Below are positions 24,522 through 34,579 of a stretch of DNA of 64,000 bases, piece after piece; position 1 is the stretch's first letter; every line of letters starts with the position of its first letter. Under the pieces are notes generated by a model. The model saw only the letters and a program-made list of their open reading frames with translations. It was not told where the DNA came from and ran no database searches. The position numbers and the translations under genes are program-made. Source of the stretch: SVQP01 sp045658965 (lineage in GTDB: Bacteria > Bacillota > Clostridia > Oscillospirales > CAG-272); contig JAZOVZ010000086.1 in the NCBI GenBank assembly GCA_045658965.1, positions 1 to 64,000 on the forward strand, read 5' to 3'.

Positions 24522-26018
24522 TCAGTCAAGTAAGCTTCTTTCCGTATAGAAAAGTTCTATCTCCTCAAGCTTTTGCTTTCCGTTCTCACTTCTTAAGTAT
24601 TCATAAGGATATTTGTCGTTGAAAAATCTTTTGATAAAAGGCTTGGAGCCATCAGCAGGCATATAATCCACTGCTTTGGTGACGGCACCTGCGCCCGCTG
24701 CAAAGATGGAATGAACCTCTTCCATCATGTAAATATTATAAAGCCCTTCGTTTCCTTCCGTTGCAAGTCCTACGTTTTCGTAGTTCCCCACGGTATTCTT
24801 TTGTCTGTACATATAGTACGGCTTATAGCCCTCGTGCATCGCCTTGATCTGCGAGTAATCTACGCATTTTCCGGTATCACCGCCGCGGATATCGTAAACC
24901 TTGGCGTCCTTTTGCAGTATCTCAGCCGATTTTTTGACGCAGAAGGTGTGCACCGTAATGTTCTCGGGCTTGAGCGCCAGAATGCGGTCAAACGACGCGG
25001 CAAAGGTAGAAAACTTATCTCCGGGCAAGCCTGCGATCAGATCGGTATTGATGACCTTAAATCCGGCTTCTCTTGCAATTTCAAATGCACGATAAAAGTC
25101 TTCACTGTTATGTGCTCTGCCTATACCCTGCAAAACCTCATCGCAAAGGATCTGCGGATTGACGCTGACGCGCGTTACACCGTATTCCTTTGCAACTGCA
25201 AACTTTTCAGCCGTAATGGTATCCGGTCTGCCGGATTCCAGCGTATATTCCTCAAGCTTGGTCACATCAGTCGATTCCGCGATCACGGAAAGCAGCATGC
25301 GCAACTGATCAGGCTCAAGAATCGTGGGTGTTCCGCCACCGATATAAACCGTTTTGACGCGAAGCCCCATACGGTTGATGCAAGCGAACACGTCCTTGAT
25401 CTCATCACAAAGCTTGGCGAGATATTCGGGGATCAGCGAAAGCAAACGCTTGGAGGTATACGACACGAACGAGCAATACGCGCATCTGGTCGGACAAAAC
25501 GGGATAGATACGTAAACACTGCAATCCTTTTTGTCGGGCGTTGCGATCAATCTCGCCTCGTTGAGTGCCACGTCGGTCGCAAGTGCAGCCTTCTTGGGAA
25601 TCACAAAATATTCACTTGACAGTATCTTTTTGACACGCGTTTTGCTGACGCCCTTTTTCAGCAAGTCCGTTGCTACCTTGGAGGGGCGCACACCCGTCAG
25701 CATTCCCCATGAGGGGCGGTATCCGCACACCTCACCGCACACAACGAGTAAAGCATCGCCCAAAGCAAGCTTGAGCAATCGGTCCTTATCAATATCTTCG
25801 CGCCAAGCATAAACCTTTTGCGTACTTGCGCTCTTATTTCCCTGCGTCAAGGTAGCATCCACCACGTATCCTTGGTCATTCTCCTGCACGTGCAGATCCA
25901 ACACGGGCGTATCGGGCGCAATCTCCTGATCCTCGGAAAATTTTTCACCGGGATAGAATATCATGCACAAGGTCTGCACGTAGTATACGTTGACCTTGCC
26001 TTCAATGTTCAGTTTCAT
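24522..26018 (-). CDS. hemZ: Radical SAM protein HemZ (coproporphyrinogen dehydrogenase-like)
   Basis: 498 residues. The first ~165 residues form the HemZ-specific N-terminal part ('RPSWGMLTGVRPSKVATDLL'), followed by the radical SAM barrel with cluster motif 'CPTRCAYCSF' (CxxxCxxC) and 'VYIGGGTPTIL'. HemZ resembles oxygen-independent coproporphyrinogen III oxidase; actual substrate in organisms lacking haem synthesis is uncertain. Cytosolic, 4Fe-4S enzyme. Between dtd (6 bases) and the kinase gene, in the recJ-rel-dtd-hemZ order common in Clostridia. Confidence 0.92.
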   Translation of the reverse strand: MKLNIEGKVNVYYVQTLCMIFYPGEKFSEDQEIAPDTPVLDLHVQENDQGYVVDATLTQGNKSASTQKVYAWREDIDKDRLLKLALGDALLVVCGEVCGYRPSWGMLTGVRPSKVATDLLKKGVSKTRVKKILSSEYFVIPKKAALATDVALNEARLIATPDKKDCSVYVSIPFCPTRCAYCSFVSYTSKRLLSLIPEYLAKLCDEIKDVFACINRMGLRVKTVYIGGGTPTILEPDQLRMLLSVIAESTDVTKLEEYTLESGRPDTITAEKFAVAKEYGVTRVSVNPQILCDEVLQGIGRAHNSEDFYRAFEIAREAGFKVINTDLIAGLPGDKFSTFAASFDRILALKPENITVHTFCVKKSAEILQKDAKVYDIRGGDTGKCVDYSQIKAMHEGYKPYYMYRQKNTVGNYENVGLATEGNEGLYNIYMMEEVHSIFAAGAGAVTKAVDYMPADGSKPFIKRFFNDKYPYEYLRSENGKQKLEEIELFYTERSLLD

Positions 26019-26024
26019 ATTAAT

Positions 26025-26486
26025 TTATCCTTTATTCTTTTTCAGAACTTGGCTGTCCATTACGATGGTGACAGGTCCCCAGTTGGTTAAAGACACGTCC
26101 ATATCCGCGCCAAAAATGCCGTGACCTACGTGACGTACGTGCGGTTGTACCAGCGAAATAAAGTATTCATAAAGTCTGTTCGCCTCATCAGGAGCGGCAG
26201 ATGCAAAGAAATCCGGTCTGTTGCCATGTCTGTACTCTGCAAGCAGCGTAAACTGCGACACGACCAGAATCTCACCGTCAATATCCTTAACGGACAGGTT
26301 CATCTTGCCGTTCTCATCGCGGAATATTCTGTGCTTGACGATCTTTTCAGCCAGCAGCTTGGCATCCTCCTCGGTGTCCTCCTTGGCAACCCCGAGCAGG
26401 ATCATCAAGCCGTTTTGGCATTCGCCAACGACCTTGCCATCTACCTCTACTTTTGCACATTTGACTCTCTGTAATACTGCTTTCAT
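26025..26486 (-). CDS. dtd: D-aminoacyl-tRNA deacylase
   Basis: 153 residues. Hydrolyses D-amino acids (and Gly mischarged on tRNA-Ala) from tRNA. Starts 'MKAVLQRVKCAKVEVDGK', and has the two active-site motifs 'SQFTLLA' and 'NWGPVT' (family Gly-cisPro motif; the residue before GP is commonly Asn-x). Start overlaps the rel stop by 4 bp (ATGA), a tight coupling seen in many Firmicutes (rel-dtd). Confidence 0.96.
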   Translation of the reverse strand: MKAVLQRVKCAKVEVDGKVVGECQNGLMILLGVAKEDTEEDAKLLAEKIVKHRIFRDENGKMNLSVKDIDGEILVVSQFTLLAEYRHGNRPDFFASAAPDEANRLYEYFISLVQPHVRHVGHGIFGADMDVSLTNWGPVTIVMDSQVLKKNKG

Positions 26487-28711
26487 GACGAATACCCTCT
26501 TACAACGTCCACAACACCCGCAAGCGACTTGAGTCTGGACATAATGGATTGATAATGGTCTGTATTTTTACAGCTGACCTTAAGATTAATAATACCCATA
26601 CCGTTAGATCGCTTTTGAGAATTGACAGACAAGATTGCCACGCGCATATCCGCAAGTGCGGTTGCAATATCTGCAAGCATACCGATTCTATCCTCGGTAT
26701 GAAGCTGAATAAACGCCTCGTAAACGCCTGCATTTCCTCCTTCTCCCGGAGTCTTTTCCCATTCCGCCTGTACCCATCTGTCAGCATATTCACTGTGATC
26801 GATAATGCTGGTTACGTTGGGGCAATCGTACTTATGAATGGAAATGCCGTAGCCCTTGGTGATAAAGCCTATCACGCGGTCGCCGGGCAAAGGATTGCAG
26901 CACTTGGCAAACTTGACCTGACAACCGGTCTCACCGTCCACAATAATTCCGCTGTTGGAGCGCACGTTTTTGGTTCTTGCGGGCGAAGACACCATATCGT
27001 CCTCGGTAATCTCGGGCGCAGGCTCTGCTTCAACGGTCACGTACTTAGAAGCCTCGTCCTTGATCTTGTTTGCGATCTTGGTGATGGCGAGTCCGCCGTA
27101 TCCGATCTCATTATAGAGATCGTCTGCGCTGGCAAAGCCGATTCTCTGTGCAATGGCTGCGCAGATCTCGTTTCGTACTGTCTCCGAAACCTTGGGCAAG
27201 GTCTTTTTGATCTCGGCTTCGAACTGGTTCTTACCCTCAATGATATTCTCGTCACGCTTCTCGCGCTTAAACCACTGACGGATCTTTGCCTTAGCCTCTC
27301 CGGTCTTGACAATGGAAAGCCAGTCCTTGCTGGGGCCCTTGGAGGCGGAGGTGGTCAACACCTCGACGATCTCTCCGTTTTCCAATACGCGGTCAATAGG
27401 TACGATACTGCCGTTGATCTTGGCACCGATCATACGGTTACCGACTGCCGAGTGGATCGCATACGCAAAATCGATCGCGGTTGCGCCCTGCGGCAAGGCA
27501 ATGACGTCACCCTTGGGGGTAAACACAAATACTTCATCGTGGAATATATCAGTTTTAAGGGCGTGCATAAACTCGTCCGGATCACGCGCATCGTCTTCGG
27601 TTTCGATCAGACGGGCGATCCATTCCAGCTTCTTGTCCATATCCTCCTTGGAGGTAGCACCCGATTTATATTTCCAATGCGCTGCGATACCGTATTCTGC
27701 AATGTGATGCATTTCCCAAGTACGGATCTGCACCTCAAACGGAATGCCCGAACGGCCGATAACGGTCGTGTGCAAGGAACGGTACATGTTCGGCTTAGGG
27801 GTAGAAATATAATCCTTGAATCTACCGGGCATGGAGTTGAACATCTCGTGGATAATACCAAGCACGGTATAGCACTCCAGCTCCGTATCCACGATAATGC
27901 GCATTGCGTAAAAGTCATAGATCTCGTCAAAGGTCTTGCCCTGCGAGAACATCTTTTTATAGATACTGTAGACAGTTTTGATTCTGCCCTCAAGCGTATA
28001 GGCAATATGGTTTTCCTCAAGCTTTGCGCCCACTGTCTGACGGATATTTTCAATAAAATTCAGGCTTTGTCCGTATTTGCTTTCAATACCGCCGCGCACT
28101 TCCTCGTAACCGATCGGGTCAAGATAACGTACACCGAGATTTTCCAGCTCCTGCTTGATCTTTTGCATACCGAGTCTGTGCGCCAAGGGTGCATAGACCT
28201 GCATGGTTTCAAGCGCAGTGATTCTGCGCTTGTGGTCAGGCTTGACCTCAAGCGTTCTCATATTATGCAATCTGTCACACAGCTTGATAAAGATGACGCG
28301 TACGTCCTTGGACATAGCAAGCAGCATTTTTCTGAGATTTTCAATATGCGCTTCTTCTTTATCCTCTACCTGAAGTGCAACGATCTTGGTAAGACCGTCC
28401 ACCAGTACGGCAACGTCCTTGCCAAACAGCTTTTCAATCTCCCGAAGGTTGGTCTTTTCTGCGCAATCCTCCACGGTATCGTGAAGAAGCGCAGCACAGA
28501 TGGAGTCGGTATCCAGCTCCAGTCCCGCTACGATCTCCGCAACAGCCACCGGGTGGGAGATATACTTTTCGCCGCTGACGCGATACTGACCTTCGTGCAG
28601 ATTATCCGCATATTCGAACGCACGCGTGATCTTTTCCACGTCATATTTTTTTCCGGTCGCCTTGAGTATATCAAGCAACCTTGTAATATCAGTATGAACC
28701 GAATTTTGCAT
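26483..28711 (-). CDS. rel: Bifunctional (p)ppGpp synthetase/hydrolase Rel
   Basis: 742 residues, full-length RSH protein. HD hydrolase domain ('YISHPVAVAEIVAGL', 'ALLHDTVEDCA'), synthetase domain ('RFKDYISTPKPNMYRSLHTTV', 'EVQIRTWEMHHIAEYGIAAHW'-like segment), TGS domain ('VFVFTPKGDVIALPQGAT'), a zinc-finger-type region ('GCQVKFAKCCNPLPGD') and a C-terminal ACT domain. Controls the stringent response by making and degrading (p)ppGpp at the ribosome. The start at ATG 28711 has GAGGA six bases upstream. Between recJ (17-base gap) and dtd. Confidence 0.97.
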   Translation of the reverse strand: MQNSVHTDITRLLDILKATGKKYDVEKITRAFEYADNLHEGQYRVSGEKYISHPVAVAEIVAGLELDTDSICAALLHDTVEDCAEKTNLREIEKLFGKDVAVLVDGLTKIVALQVEDKEEAHIENLRKMLLAMSKDVRVIFIKLCDRLHNMRTLEVKPDHKRRITALETMQVYAPLAHRLGMQKIKQELENLGVRYLDPIGYEEVRGGIESKYGQSLNFIENIRQTVGAKLEENHIAYTLEGRIKTVYSIYKKMFSQGKTFDEIYDFYAMRIIVDTELECYTVLGIIHEMFNSMPGRFKDYISTPKPNMYRSLHTTVIGRSGIPFEVQIRTWEMHHIAEYGIAAHWKYKSGATSKEDMDKKLEWIARLIETEDDARDPDEFMHALKTDIFHDEVFVFTPKGDVIALPQGATAIDFAYAIHSAVGNRMIGAKINGSIVPIDRVLENGEIVEVLTTSASKGPSKDWLSIVKTGEAKAKIRQWFKREKRDENIIEGKNQFEAEIKKTLPKVSETVRNEICAAIAQRIGFASADDLYNEIGYGGLAITKIANKIKDEASKYVTVEAEPAPEITEDDMVSSPARTKNVRSNSGIIVDGETGCQVKFAKCCNPLPGDRVIGFITKGYGISIHKYDCPNVTSIIDHSEYADRWVQAEWEKTPGEGGNAGVYEAFIQLHTEDRIGMLADIATALADMRVAILSVNSQKRSNGMGIINLKVSCKNTDHYQSIMSRLKSLAGVVDVVRGYSS

Positions 28712-28728
28712 AGTATTTCCTCTTGAAG

Positions 28729-30918
28729 TTATTGACATTGCATACGCAGCTTTTTCAGTATCTCTGAATTTTCAATGTTGGTCTTAGCTACGTTACAGTA
28801 TACGTCAAAAATGTACAGGTTTTCTCCGGGCTCCTTAACGCCGCAAAGCTTGAGCTCCGCAAGAATTGCTATAATGAATTTTAGTTTAATATAATTGATC
28901 CCAAGGGCTGAAGTCAGATTCAGCGTAGAGAGCAGCGTTTTGTGTGAAAAAGTATTGTGACCGATACGGCATTCTCTGCGCAGCAGCTTATACACCTCTG
29001 CGATATCGTCTCTGCTCGGCAATACGTTTTCAGAGCTTGCAAACGTATCTCCCTCCAAAATCTGTTGATATCTTTCTCTTTCAAAGCGGCACTTTTCAGC
29101 ATAATCGTCGGAAATTCGCATATCCTTGACGATCAGCTGCAGACTTTTCACATTCTGGTACTCGTTGATGCTAAGCTGAAACATAACGTCCACGCAATCC
29201 GACACGCTGAAGGGACAGGTTGAGGCGGGGGTTCCGAACCAAACCGCTTGCATCTGCAAGCCATCCTTTGCAAGAATGATCTTACAATGCTTACCTGCAC
29301 CGAGGGGAATGATCTTATAGACGGTCAGATTTCTGCAAACCAGCTCAGGCGTGGGATTGGCAACGCCAAACGGCTCCAGCGCACAAAGCTCTGCCGCCAA
29401 GGGCATGGTAAGCTGCTGCACGTCCACCTCGCAGTCCGCCTCATAGCGGATATCCAATGCATCGCTGTCAAGATTTTCTCTTGCGTATTGATTGATTCTT
29501 TGGCGGAATTCATCAATATTGCATCTTGCAATTGACAAGCCGGCTGCAAGCTCATGTCCACCGTATCTCGTCAAAAGATCACCGCAATACGTCAACGCAT
29601 CAACAAGATTCATACCCTTGATGCTTCTGCCCGAGCCTTTGCCTATGTCGTCAAGGCTTGCATAACCGCGCGTTGCGCCGTCAAACGAGATCAGCACGGA
29701 GGGTAAACCGTATTTTTCAGTAATACGAGAAGACACGATACCGATAATTCCCTGCTGCCAGGAATCGTCCTCCAGCACGATCACTCTGTCGTTTTGGAAG
29801 TCGTGCTGCTGTTCAATCGTTTTGTACGCCTGTTCGGCAATGCGATTTTCCTCGATCTGGCGTTGCGTGTTGATCTTGCAAAGCTCCTCTGCCCTCTCTC
29901 TTGCCACGTCGGGATCCTGCTCAAGCAGTAATTCAACCGCCTTGGTTGCGCTGCTGATTCTGCCTGCTGCGTTGATTCGGGGAGCAATGCCAAACCCTAT
30001 AAAGCCCGATGTGATCTTTTTTCTCTTGGGCGGTTGATCCTGTCTGGCATTCGGATTGTACGAGGATGCCTCGATCAGAGCATCCAAGCCGCATCTTTGC
30101 GTGTTTTGCACTGCCTCAAGTCCTGCGGATACGATATATCTGTTCTCGTCAATAATCGGCATCACGTCAGCGATCGTACCGATTGCGGTCAGATCCACGT
30201 ATTCACGGCACACCGCTTCAATTGCCTGCGCTTCGGATTTGCCGCATTTGCGGTATTCAAAAATCTCGTACGCGCAGATCAGCTTAAACACGACGCCAAC
30301 GCCCGCAAGCTCCTTAAAGGGATACGGACAATCGGGTCTGTGCGGATTTACGACCGCACATGCACAAGGCAGCTCGGCACGGCATTCGTGATGGTCTGTA
30401 ATGACCATGTCTATTCCCTTTTGTGCAGCAAATTTTACCTCGCGGTCTGCGGTAATACCGGTATCAACCGTTACGATCAAGGTAACGCCGTGATCTGCCA
30501 GCACCTCGATCGCTGCATCACACAGTCCGTAGCCCTCTTTATCTCTGCTGGGAATATAGTATACGATATCCGCGCCCTTACTTTGCAGATAAAGGTAAAT
30601 AGACGTAACGGATGTAACACCGTCTACGTCGTAGTCACCGTAAATCGCGATGGTTTCGCCTGCTTCGATCGCCTTTGCAATTCTCTCGACAGCCTTATCC
30701 ATGTCCTTCATCAAATAAGGATCGTGCAAGGACGATACGTTTACGTTCATAAAGGAATACGCCTTTTCGGGAGTATCGTATCCTCTGTTATAGAGCAATC
30801 TGGCGGTGATAGGCGATACACCGACATGCTGAGCAATAAGCGCAATTTTCTGATCGGTCTCACCCTCGTCGGGCGTATACAAGACCGACCACACGCGCTC
30901 TCTTTTGAGTTCGTTCAT
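28729..30918 (-). CDS. recJ: Single-strand DNA exonuclease RecJ
   Basis: 729 residues. DHH phosphoesterase: motif I 'IAIYGDYDVDGVTSV', motif II 'TVDTGI', motif III 'VITDHHECRAELP', then DHHA1 with 'SGRSIKGMNL' and 'YGGHELAAGLSI', and an OB-fold plus a ~150-residue C-terminal domain as in Firmicutes RecJ. Degrades single-stranded DNA 5' to 3' in recombination and mismatch repair. Ribosome binding site weak (AAGG, 12 bases away). A 131-bp spacer without a clear promoter precedes it. Confidence 0.96.
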   Translation of the reverse strand: MNELKRERVWSVLYTPDEGETDQKIALIAQHVGVSPITARLLYNRGYDTPEKAYSFMNVNVSSLHDPYLMKDMDKAVERIAKAIEAGETIAIYGDYDVDGVTSVTSIYLYLQSKGADIVYYIPSRDKEGYGLCDAAIEVLADHGVTLIVTVDTGITADREVKFAAQKGIDMVITDHHECRAELPCACAVVNPHRPDCPYPFKELAGVGVVFKLICAYEIFEYRKCGKSEAQAIEAVCREYVDLTAIGTIADVMPIIDENRYIVSAGLEAVQNTQRCGLDALIEASSYNPNARQDQPPKRKKITSGFIGFGIAPRINAAGRISSATKAVELLLEQDPDVARERAEELCKINTQRQIEENRIAEQAYKTIEQQHDFQNDRVIVLEDDSWQQGIIGIVSSRITEKYGLPSVLISFDGATRGYASLDDIGKGSGRSIKGMNLVDALTYCGDLLTRYGGHELAAGLSIARCNIDEFRQRINQYARENLDSDALDIRYEADCEVDVQQLTMPLAAELCALEPFGVANPTPELVCRNLTVYKIIPLGAGKHCKIILAKDGLQMQAVWFGTPASTCPFSVSDCVDVMFQLSINEYQNVKSLQLIVKDMRISDDYAEKCRFERERYQQILEGDTFASSENVLPSRDDIAEVYKLLRRECRIGHNTFSHKTLLSTLNLTSALGINYIKLKFIIAILAELKLCGVKEPGENLYIFDVYCNVAKTNIENSEILKKLRMQCQ

Positions 30919-31049
30919 GATTATAATCCTTCATCCGTTTCGTTCCATATCTCCTCGGTCTCATCGGCACCGACAGAGCATGATAACAATTCTGTTTCTT
31001 AAAATAAATTTTACCGAATTTTCTAAAATGACAATATGCTAAAATTGAA

Positions 31050-32696
31050 TCAGTCGCGGAAAGGCGCCGTGCGCTTCATCACTGCAAGCGCTGTATTCAC
31101 GCCGTCCACTGCCGCACTTGTGATGCCGCCGGCGTATCCTGCTCCTTCTCCGCAAGGATATACGTAAGAAAAACCGATCGCATTTCTCTGCTCGGTTCGA
31201 GGAATGCGCACGGGCGCACTCGTTCTGGTTTCCGCGCCGGTCAAAACCGCGTCGTTTGCAGCAAACCCTTGGATTTTGGTGTCAAAGACCTCCAATCCGT
31301 AGCGAAGCGTGCGGTTGACCGCTTCGGGGAATATGGGCGCCAGATCCACTGTTTTGGTTCTGCCGTTCATATACGTCGGCATCACGCGCGACGGTTCATG
31401 CTCACTTCTGCCGCGCAAATAGTCACCGACCGTCTGTACGGGTGCTGTAAAATCCGATCCGCCCAAGGCAAATGCCTTTGCTTCAATGCTCCTCTGCAGT
31501 GCGATAGCCCCTTCAACAAGGCTGCCGTTGACGGCTTCATAATCTTCACAGCCAAGCGAAACTACGACAGCTGCATTGGAATTACGCCCGTCTCTTGCAC
31601 GATTGCTCATACCGTTGACCACCAAACCGCCCTGCTCGGATGCCGCAGCCATAACCTCTCCGCCGGGGCACATACAAAACGTGTACACACCGCGCTGCGT
31701 GCGCGTATCCGATAGTGCGTACTCTGCATGTCCAAGTGCGGGATGTCCGGCAAAATCACCGTACAGCGCGTTGTCAATATCCGAGGTCAAATGCTCAATT
31801 CTGACTCCGACCGATATCGGCTTGGCTACAAGCTCCATTTGCTTTTGAAGCAGCATTTTATAGGTGTCACGTGCGCTATGTCCAACCGCAAGCACGATCG
31901 AGCTGCACAGAATATCCCCTTGCGTGGTATGCGCAGTCACCAGCCCGTCAGCGTTCTGATCAAAGCCGTCAAGTCTGCAACGGTACATCACCGTTCCTCC
32001 AAGCGTCCGAATGCTCTCAAGCATGTGATCCACTACGGTACGAAGCATATCCGTTCCAACGTGGGGTTTTGATAGCAGCATGATATCCGCAGGCGCACCG
32101 TGCTCTACCATGGTTTTGAGCACGTAGGTGCATTTGGGGTCATGGATGCGCGTCATCAGCTTACCGTCGGAAAACGTGCCGGCTCCGCCAGCACCAAACT
32201 GTACGTTGGAATCTGTGTCAAGTTGTTGCGTTTGATAAAAGTCGGACACGCATTTTACGCGATCCCGAACGCAATCGCCTCTGTCGATAATGATCGGACG
32301 GTAGCCGTTACGTGCAAGCATGAGTGCCGCAAACAGTCCGGCGGGTCCCATGCCAACCACCAAAGGCGGTGCGCTCAGGACAGCCTGTCCGTATTCCGGC
32401 AGCAACGGCTCGGATTGCAAAAGTCTGATCTTTTGCCGTTGCAGCAATGCTTGATTAGCCGGGTACGTGCCGTTGGCATTCACAGCCAGCACCGAATATA
32501 CGAACTGTACGTTCGCACGGTCCCTTGCATCTACCGATCTTTTGAACAAGCTGAAGGTATACTGCCCGGGTTGCTGTCCGATCTTTTTAAGTCTTTGCTT
32601 TGCTTTAGCAAAGATTTCCTGCTCCTGTGCGTCCAAAGGGACAGTGACCGATTCGATCACCATCCCTAAAGCGCATTCATACTTATGATTTGCCAT
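31050..32696 (-). CDS. FAD-dependent oxidoreductase of the COG2509 type
   Basis: 548 residues. N-terminal ~100 residues form a small ferredoxin-fold-like part; the FAD Rossmann motif 'VVGMGPAGLFAALMLARNG' begins near 112, followed by 'NVQFGAGGAGTFSDGKL', and near the end 'IPRTEQRNAIGFSYVYPCGEGAGYAGGITSA', all hallmarks of the uncharacterised FAD-dependent dehydrogenase group COG2509. The reaction is unknown. The gene begins 14 bp inside the end of cdaR and so belongs to the cdaA-cdaR operon; in many Clostridia this flavoprotein sits in exactly that neighbourhood. Confidence 0.88.
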   Translation of the reverse strand: MANHKYECALGMVIESVTVPLDAQEQEIFAKAKQRLKKIGQQPGQYTFSLFKRSVDARDRANVQFVYSVLAVNANGTYPANQALLQRQKIRLLQSEPLLPEYGQAVLSAPPLVVGMGPAGLFAALMLARNGYRPIIIDRGDCVRDRVKCVSDFYQTQQLDTDSNVQFGAGGAGTFSDGKLMTRIHDPKCTYVLKTMVEHGAPADIMLLSKPHVGTDMLRTVVDHMLESIRTLGGTVMYRCRLDGFDQNADGLVTAHTTQGDILCSSIVLAVGHSARDTYKMLLQKQMELVAKPISVGVRIEHLTSDIDNALYGDFAGHPALGHAEYALSDTRTQRGVYTFCMCPGGEVMAAASEQGGLVVNGMSNRARDGRNSNAAVVVSLGCEDYEAVNGSLVEGAIALQRSIEAKAFALGGSDFTAPVQTVGDYLRGRSEHEPSRVMPTYMNGRTKTVDLAPIFPEAVNRTLRYGLEVFDTKIQGFAANDAVLTGAETRTSAPVRIPRTEQRNAIGFSYVYPCGEGAGYAGGITSAAVDGVNTALAVMKRTAPFRD

Positions 32697-33498
32697 TATC
32701 CGTTCCGTTCACGGGACCCGCATCAACGGGCGCAACGTTGACCATTACAGTCGGCAATGTGTAACGTATTCCGTCGATAGGATTGGAATTGTTAAACAGC
32801 TCTTCCCCGTTCTCATCCAGGAAGCTGACGCTTGCAACCGTCATTTGCTGTTGTCCTACGATGCTCGGATCAAAATTCAAGAGATCCAATCTGATCTTAA
32901 CGCTGTCGATCTTGGATACTTCCTGCTCTGTGCCGATCACCTTAAAGCCAATATTTTCCTCTACGAGAGAAAGGCTATACTGAACGACAGTATCAACGTC
33001 ATCTATCTTTTCCACCTTTTCCACAGTAGCGGGAAGCTCAACCGTGCAAGCAACTTCCTTGGAAACGTTTACCGTAACAACAGCGGGAGTGATATCGTAA
33101 TCCTTGATTTCCACCTTGTCGCCGCTCGCACTTTCTCCGACCATATACGCTTTCACGGTGGCAACACCGTCAACAGCGGTTCGGATATCTACGGAAAGAC
33201 GTATATTTTGCGCATCGATCTTGGCAAGCTCACGGTTAGTGCCACGAATTGAGATAGACGCAAACTGTGCACTCAAGGAGTCAAAATCGATCTCCGGATT
33301 GTTTTGATTAAACTCGGACAGACTCACCTCGTCAACCACTACGGGAATCTGATTATAGGTTTTCGTGATGATATCGTCGTTGGTTGCCTGTGCGTAGAGC
33401 CAGATGCCGAACGCCACGATGAAGCACACGATCAGCGCGGCAATGCTGATGCTCTTTTTTTCCTTAAAAGCCGGCGATGCAGTATTATTCGTTTTCAT
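32683..33498 (-). CDS. cdaR: CdaA regulator with YbbR repeats
   Basis: 271 residues: one N-terminal membrane helix (~17-37, 'ISIAALIVCFIVAFGIWLY') and an extracytoplasmic region of YbbR-type beta repeats (about 50-250; 'IPVVVDEVSLSEF', 'SISIRGTNRELAKI', 'ATVEKVEKIDDVD'). CdaR binds CdaA and tunes c-di-AMP synthesis. The start overlaps the cdaA stop (ATGA). Two to three YbbR units are visible, fewer than the four of Bacillus CdaR. Confidence 0.9.
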   Translation of the reverse strand: MKTNNTASPAFKEKKSISIAALIVCFIVAFGIWLYAQATNDDIITKTYNQIPVVVDEVSLSEFNQNNPEIDFDSLSAQFASISIRGTNRELAKIDAQNIRLSVDIRTAVDGVATVKAYMVGESASGDKVEIKDYDITPAVVTVNVSKEVACTVELPATVEKVEKIDDVDTVVQYSLSLVEENIGFKVIGTEQEVSKIDSVKIRLDLLNFDPSIVGQQQMTVASVSFLDENGEELFNNSNPIDGIRYTLPTVMVNVAPVDAGPVNGTDNGKS

Positions 33499-34424
33499 CT
33501 TACATCCTCCTCGCCGTTTCTGTCGGTTTTGTTATCGGGATCAATAGAATCGGAGAGCCTTGCACCGTTCTGTGCAGCAGGCTTCTTTTTACGGTAATCC
33601 ATAAAGCTGTACAGCGCATCGTGCAGATTCTTATAATCGTAGTTTCTGTAAAGAGAGCCGCCAAAGGCAATGGAAATAATGCCGTTCTCCTCAGAGACAA
33701 TGATCACCATAGCATCGCTGACCTCGGTGATACCAACGCCAGCGCGATGACGCGTACCCAAATCGTGCACGACCTCCTCGTTATCGGAAAGAGGCAGCTT
33801 ACATGCAGCGGCTGCAATACGGTCCCCTTCAATGATCACGGCACCGTCGTGTAAGGGGGCTTTATTTACAAAAATATTTCTCAAAAGCTTTTCGGACACC
33901 TTGGCATCCAGTCGCTCTCCCTTGTCCATGTAATCCTGCAGCTTGGTCGTACGCTGTACCACGATCAGCGCACCGTATCCTTCCGAGGAAAGCGAGCACG
34001 CAGCGGACGCGATCTCAGCGGAAACGTGCTCGATCTCAGCAGCGGTACCCATTCTTTCTCCGCCGCCAAAGCGACCGATACGAAGCGAGGTGCTGCCCAC
34101 GCGCTCAAGCGCATCACGCAGCTCGGGCTGGAAGATGATAACGACGGCTACCAAACCGACGGTCAAAAAATTATCCATGATCAATCCCAGTGCCTTCATA
34201 TCCAACACACTGCAGATCATAAATATGCCAAACAAAGCCGCAACGCCGATCAACAGCTTACCGGCTCTGCGTCTTCTGACGAATCTGTATAAATAATAAA
34301 GCAAGCCCGTTAAAAGTAAAATATCCAACAAATCGATCACGGGATGCATATTGTTGATCGGAAACAGAATAAAGTCCTCGATAGACGTACGAAGTGCGTT
34401 TACCAGCTCCTGCCATTCGATCAT
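33495..34424 (-). CDS. cdaA: Membrane diadenylate cyclase CdaA
   Basis: 309 residues. Three N-terminal membrane helices (~30-105) then a DAC domain with the catalytic 'LHDGAVII' (DGA) and 'GTRHRAGVG' (RHR) motifs; makes cyclic di-AMP from two ATP. The chosen ATG at 34424 has AAGGCGGTG six bases ahead; an in-frame GTG at 34433 lies within that site and is unlikely. The C-terminal ~40 residues are a charged, poorly conserved tail. c-di-AMP governs potassium uptake in Firmicutes, and trkA/trkH lie 25 kb away. No glmM follows, unlike the usual cdaA-cdaR-glmM order. Confidence 0.95.
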   Translation of the reverse strand: MIEWQELVNALRTSIEDFILFPINNMHPVIDLLDILLLTGLLYYLYRFVRRRRAGKLLIGVAALFGIFMICSVLDMKALGLIMDNFLTVGLVAVVIIFQPELRDALERVGSTSLRIGRFGGGERMGTAAEIEHVSAEIASAACSLSSEGYGALIVVQRTTKLQDYMDKGERLDAKVSEKLLRNIFVNKAPLHDGAVIIEGDRIAAAACKLPLSDNEEVVHDLGTRHRAGVGITEVSDAMVIIVSEENGIISIAFGGSLYRNYDYKNLHDALYSFMDYRKKKPAAQNGARLSDSIDPDNKTDRNGEEDVR

Positions 34425-34459
34425 TGAAGTCACCGCCTTTGCAATAAATTCCTTTTTAC

Positions 34460-34488
34460 ATTATACCACAACAGCCTGATAATTTCAA
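34460..34488 (-). promoter_or_regulatory. Promoter, TTGAAA-N17-TATAAT (cdaA operon)
   Basis: Minus-strand -35 TTGAAA (34488-34483), -10 TATAAT (34465-34460), 17-bp spacer, 36 bases ahead of the cdaA start. Confidence 0.72.
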
Positions 34489-34530
34489 CACTATTTATAA
34501 AAAATTTATATATTTATATAATTAAAATAA

Positions 34531-34562
34531 CACCCGAAAGCGCGCAAAGGCGCTTTCGGGTG
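34531..34562 (-). terminator. Terminator of the pncB-lipoprotein unit
   Basis: 13-bp stem CACCCGAAAGCGC (34531-34543) / GCGCTTTCGGGTG (34550-34562). On the minus strand it is followed by TTATTTTAATT, consistent with ending the lipoprotein gene at 34580. Confidence 0.82.
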
Positions 34563-34579
34563 TCGGGCTTATGATCAAC

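Noticed and set aside
26549..28726. Plus-strand 725-codon frame opposite rel
   Set aside because: Same effect as above; the minus strand encodes a textbook Rel protein with all domains and a proper ribosome binding site.
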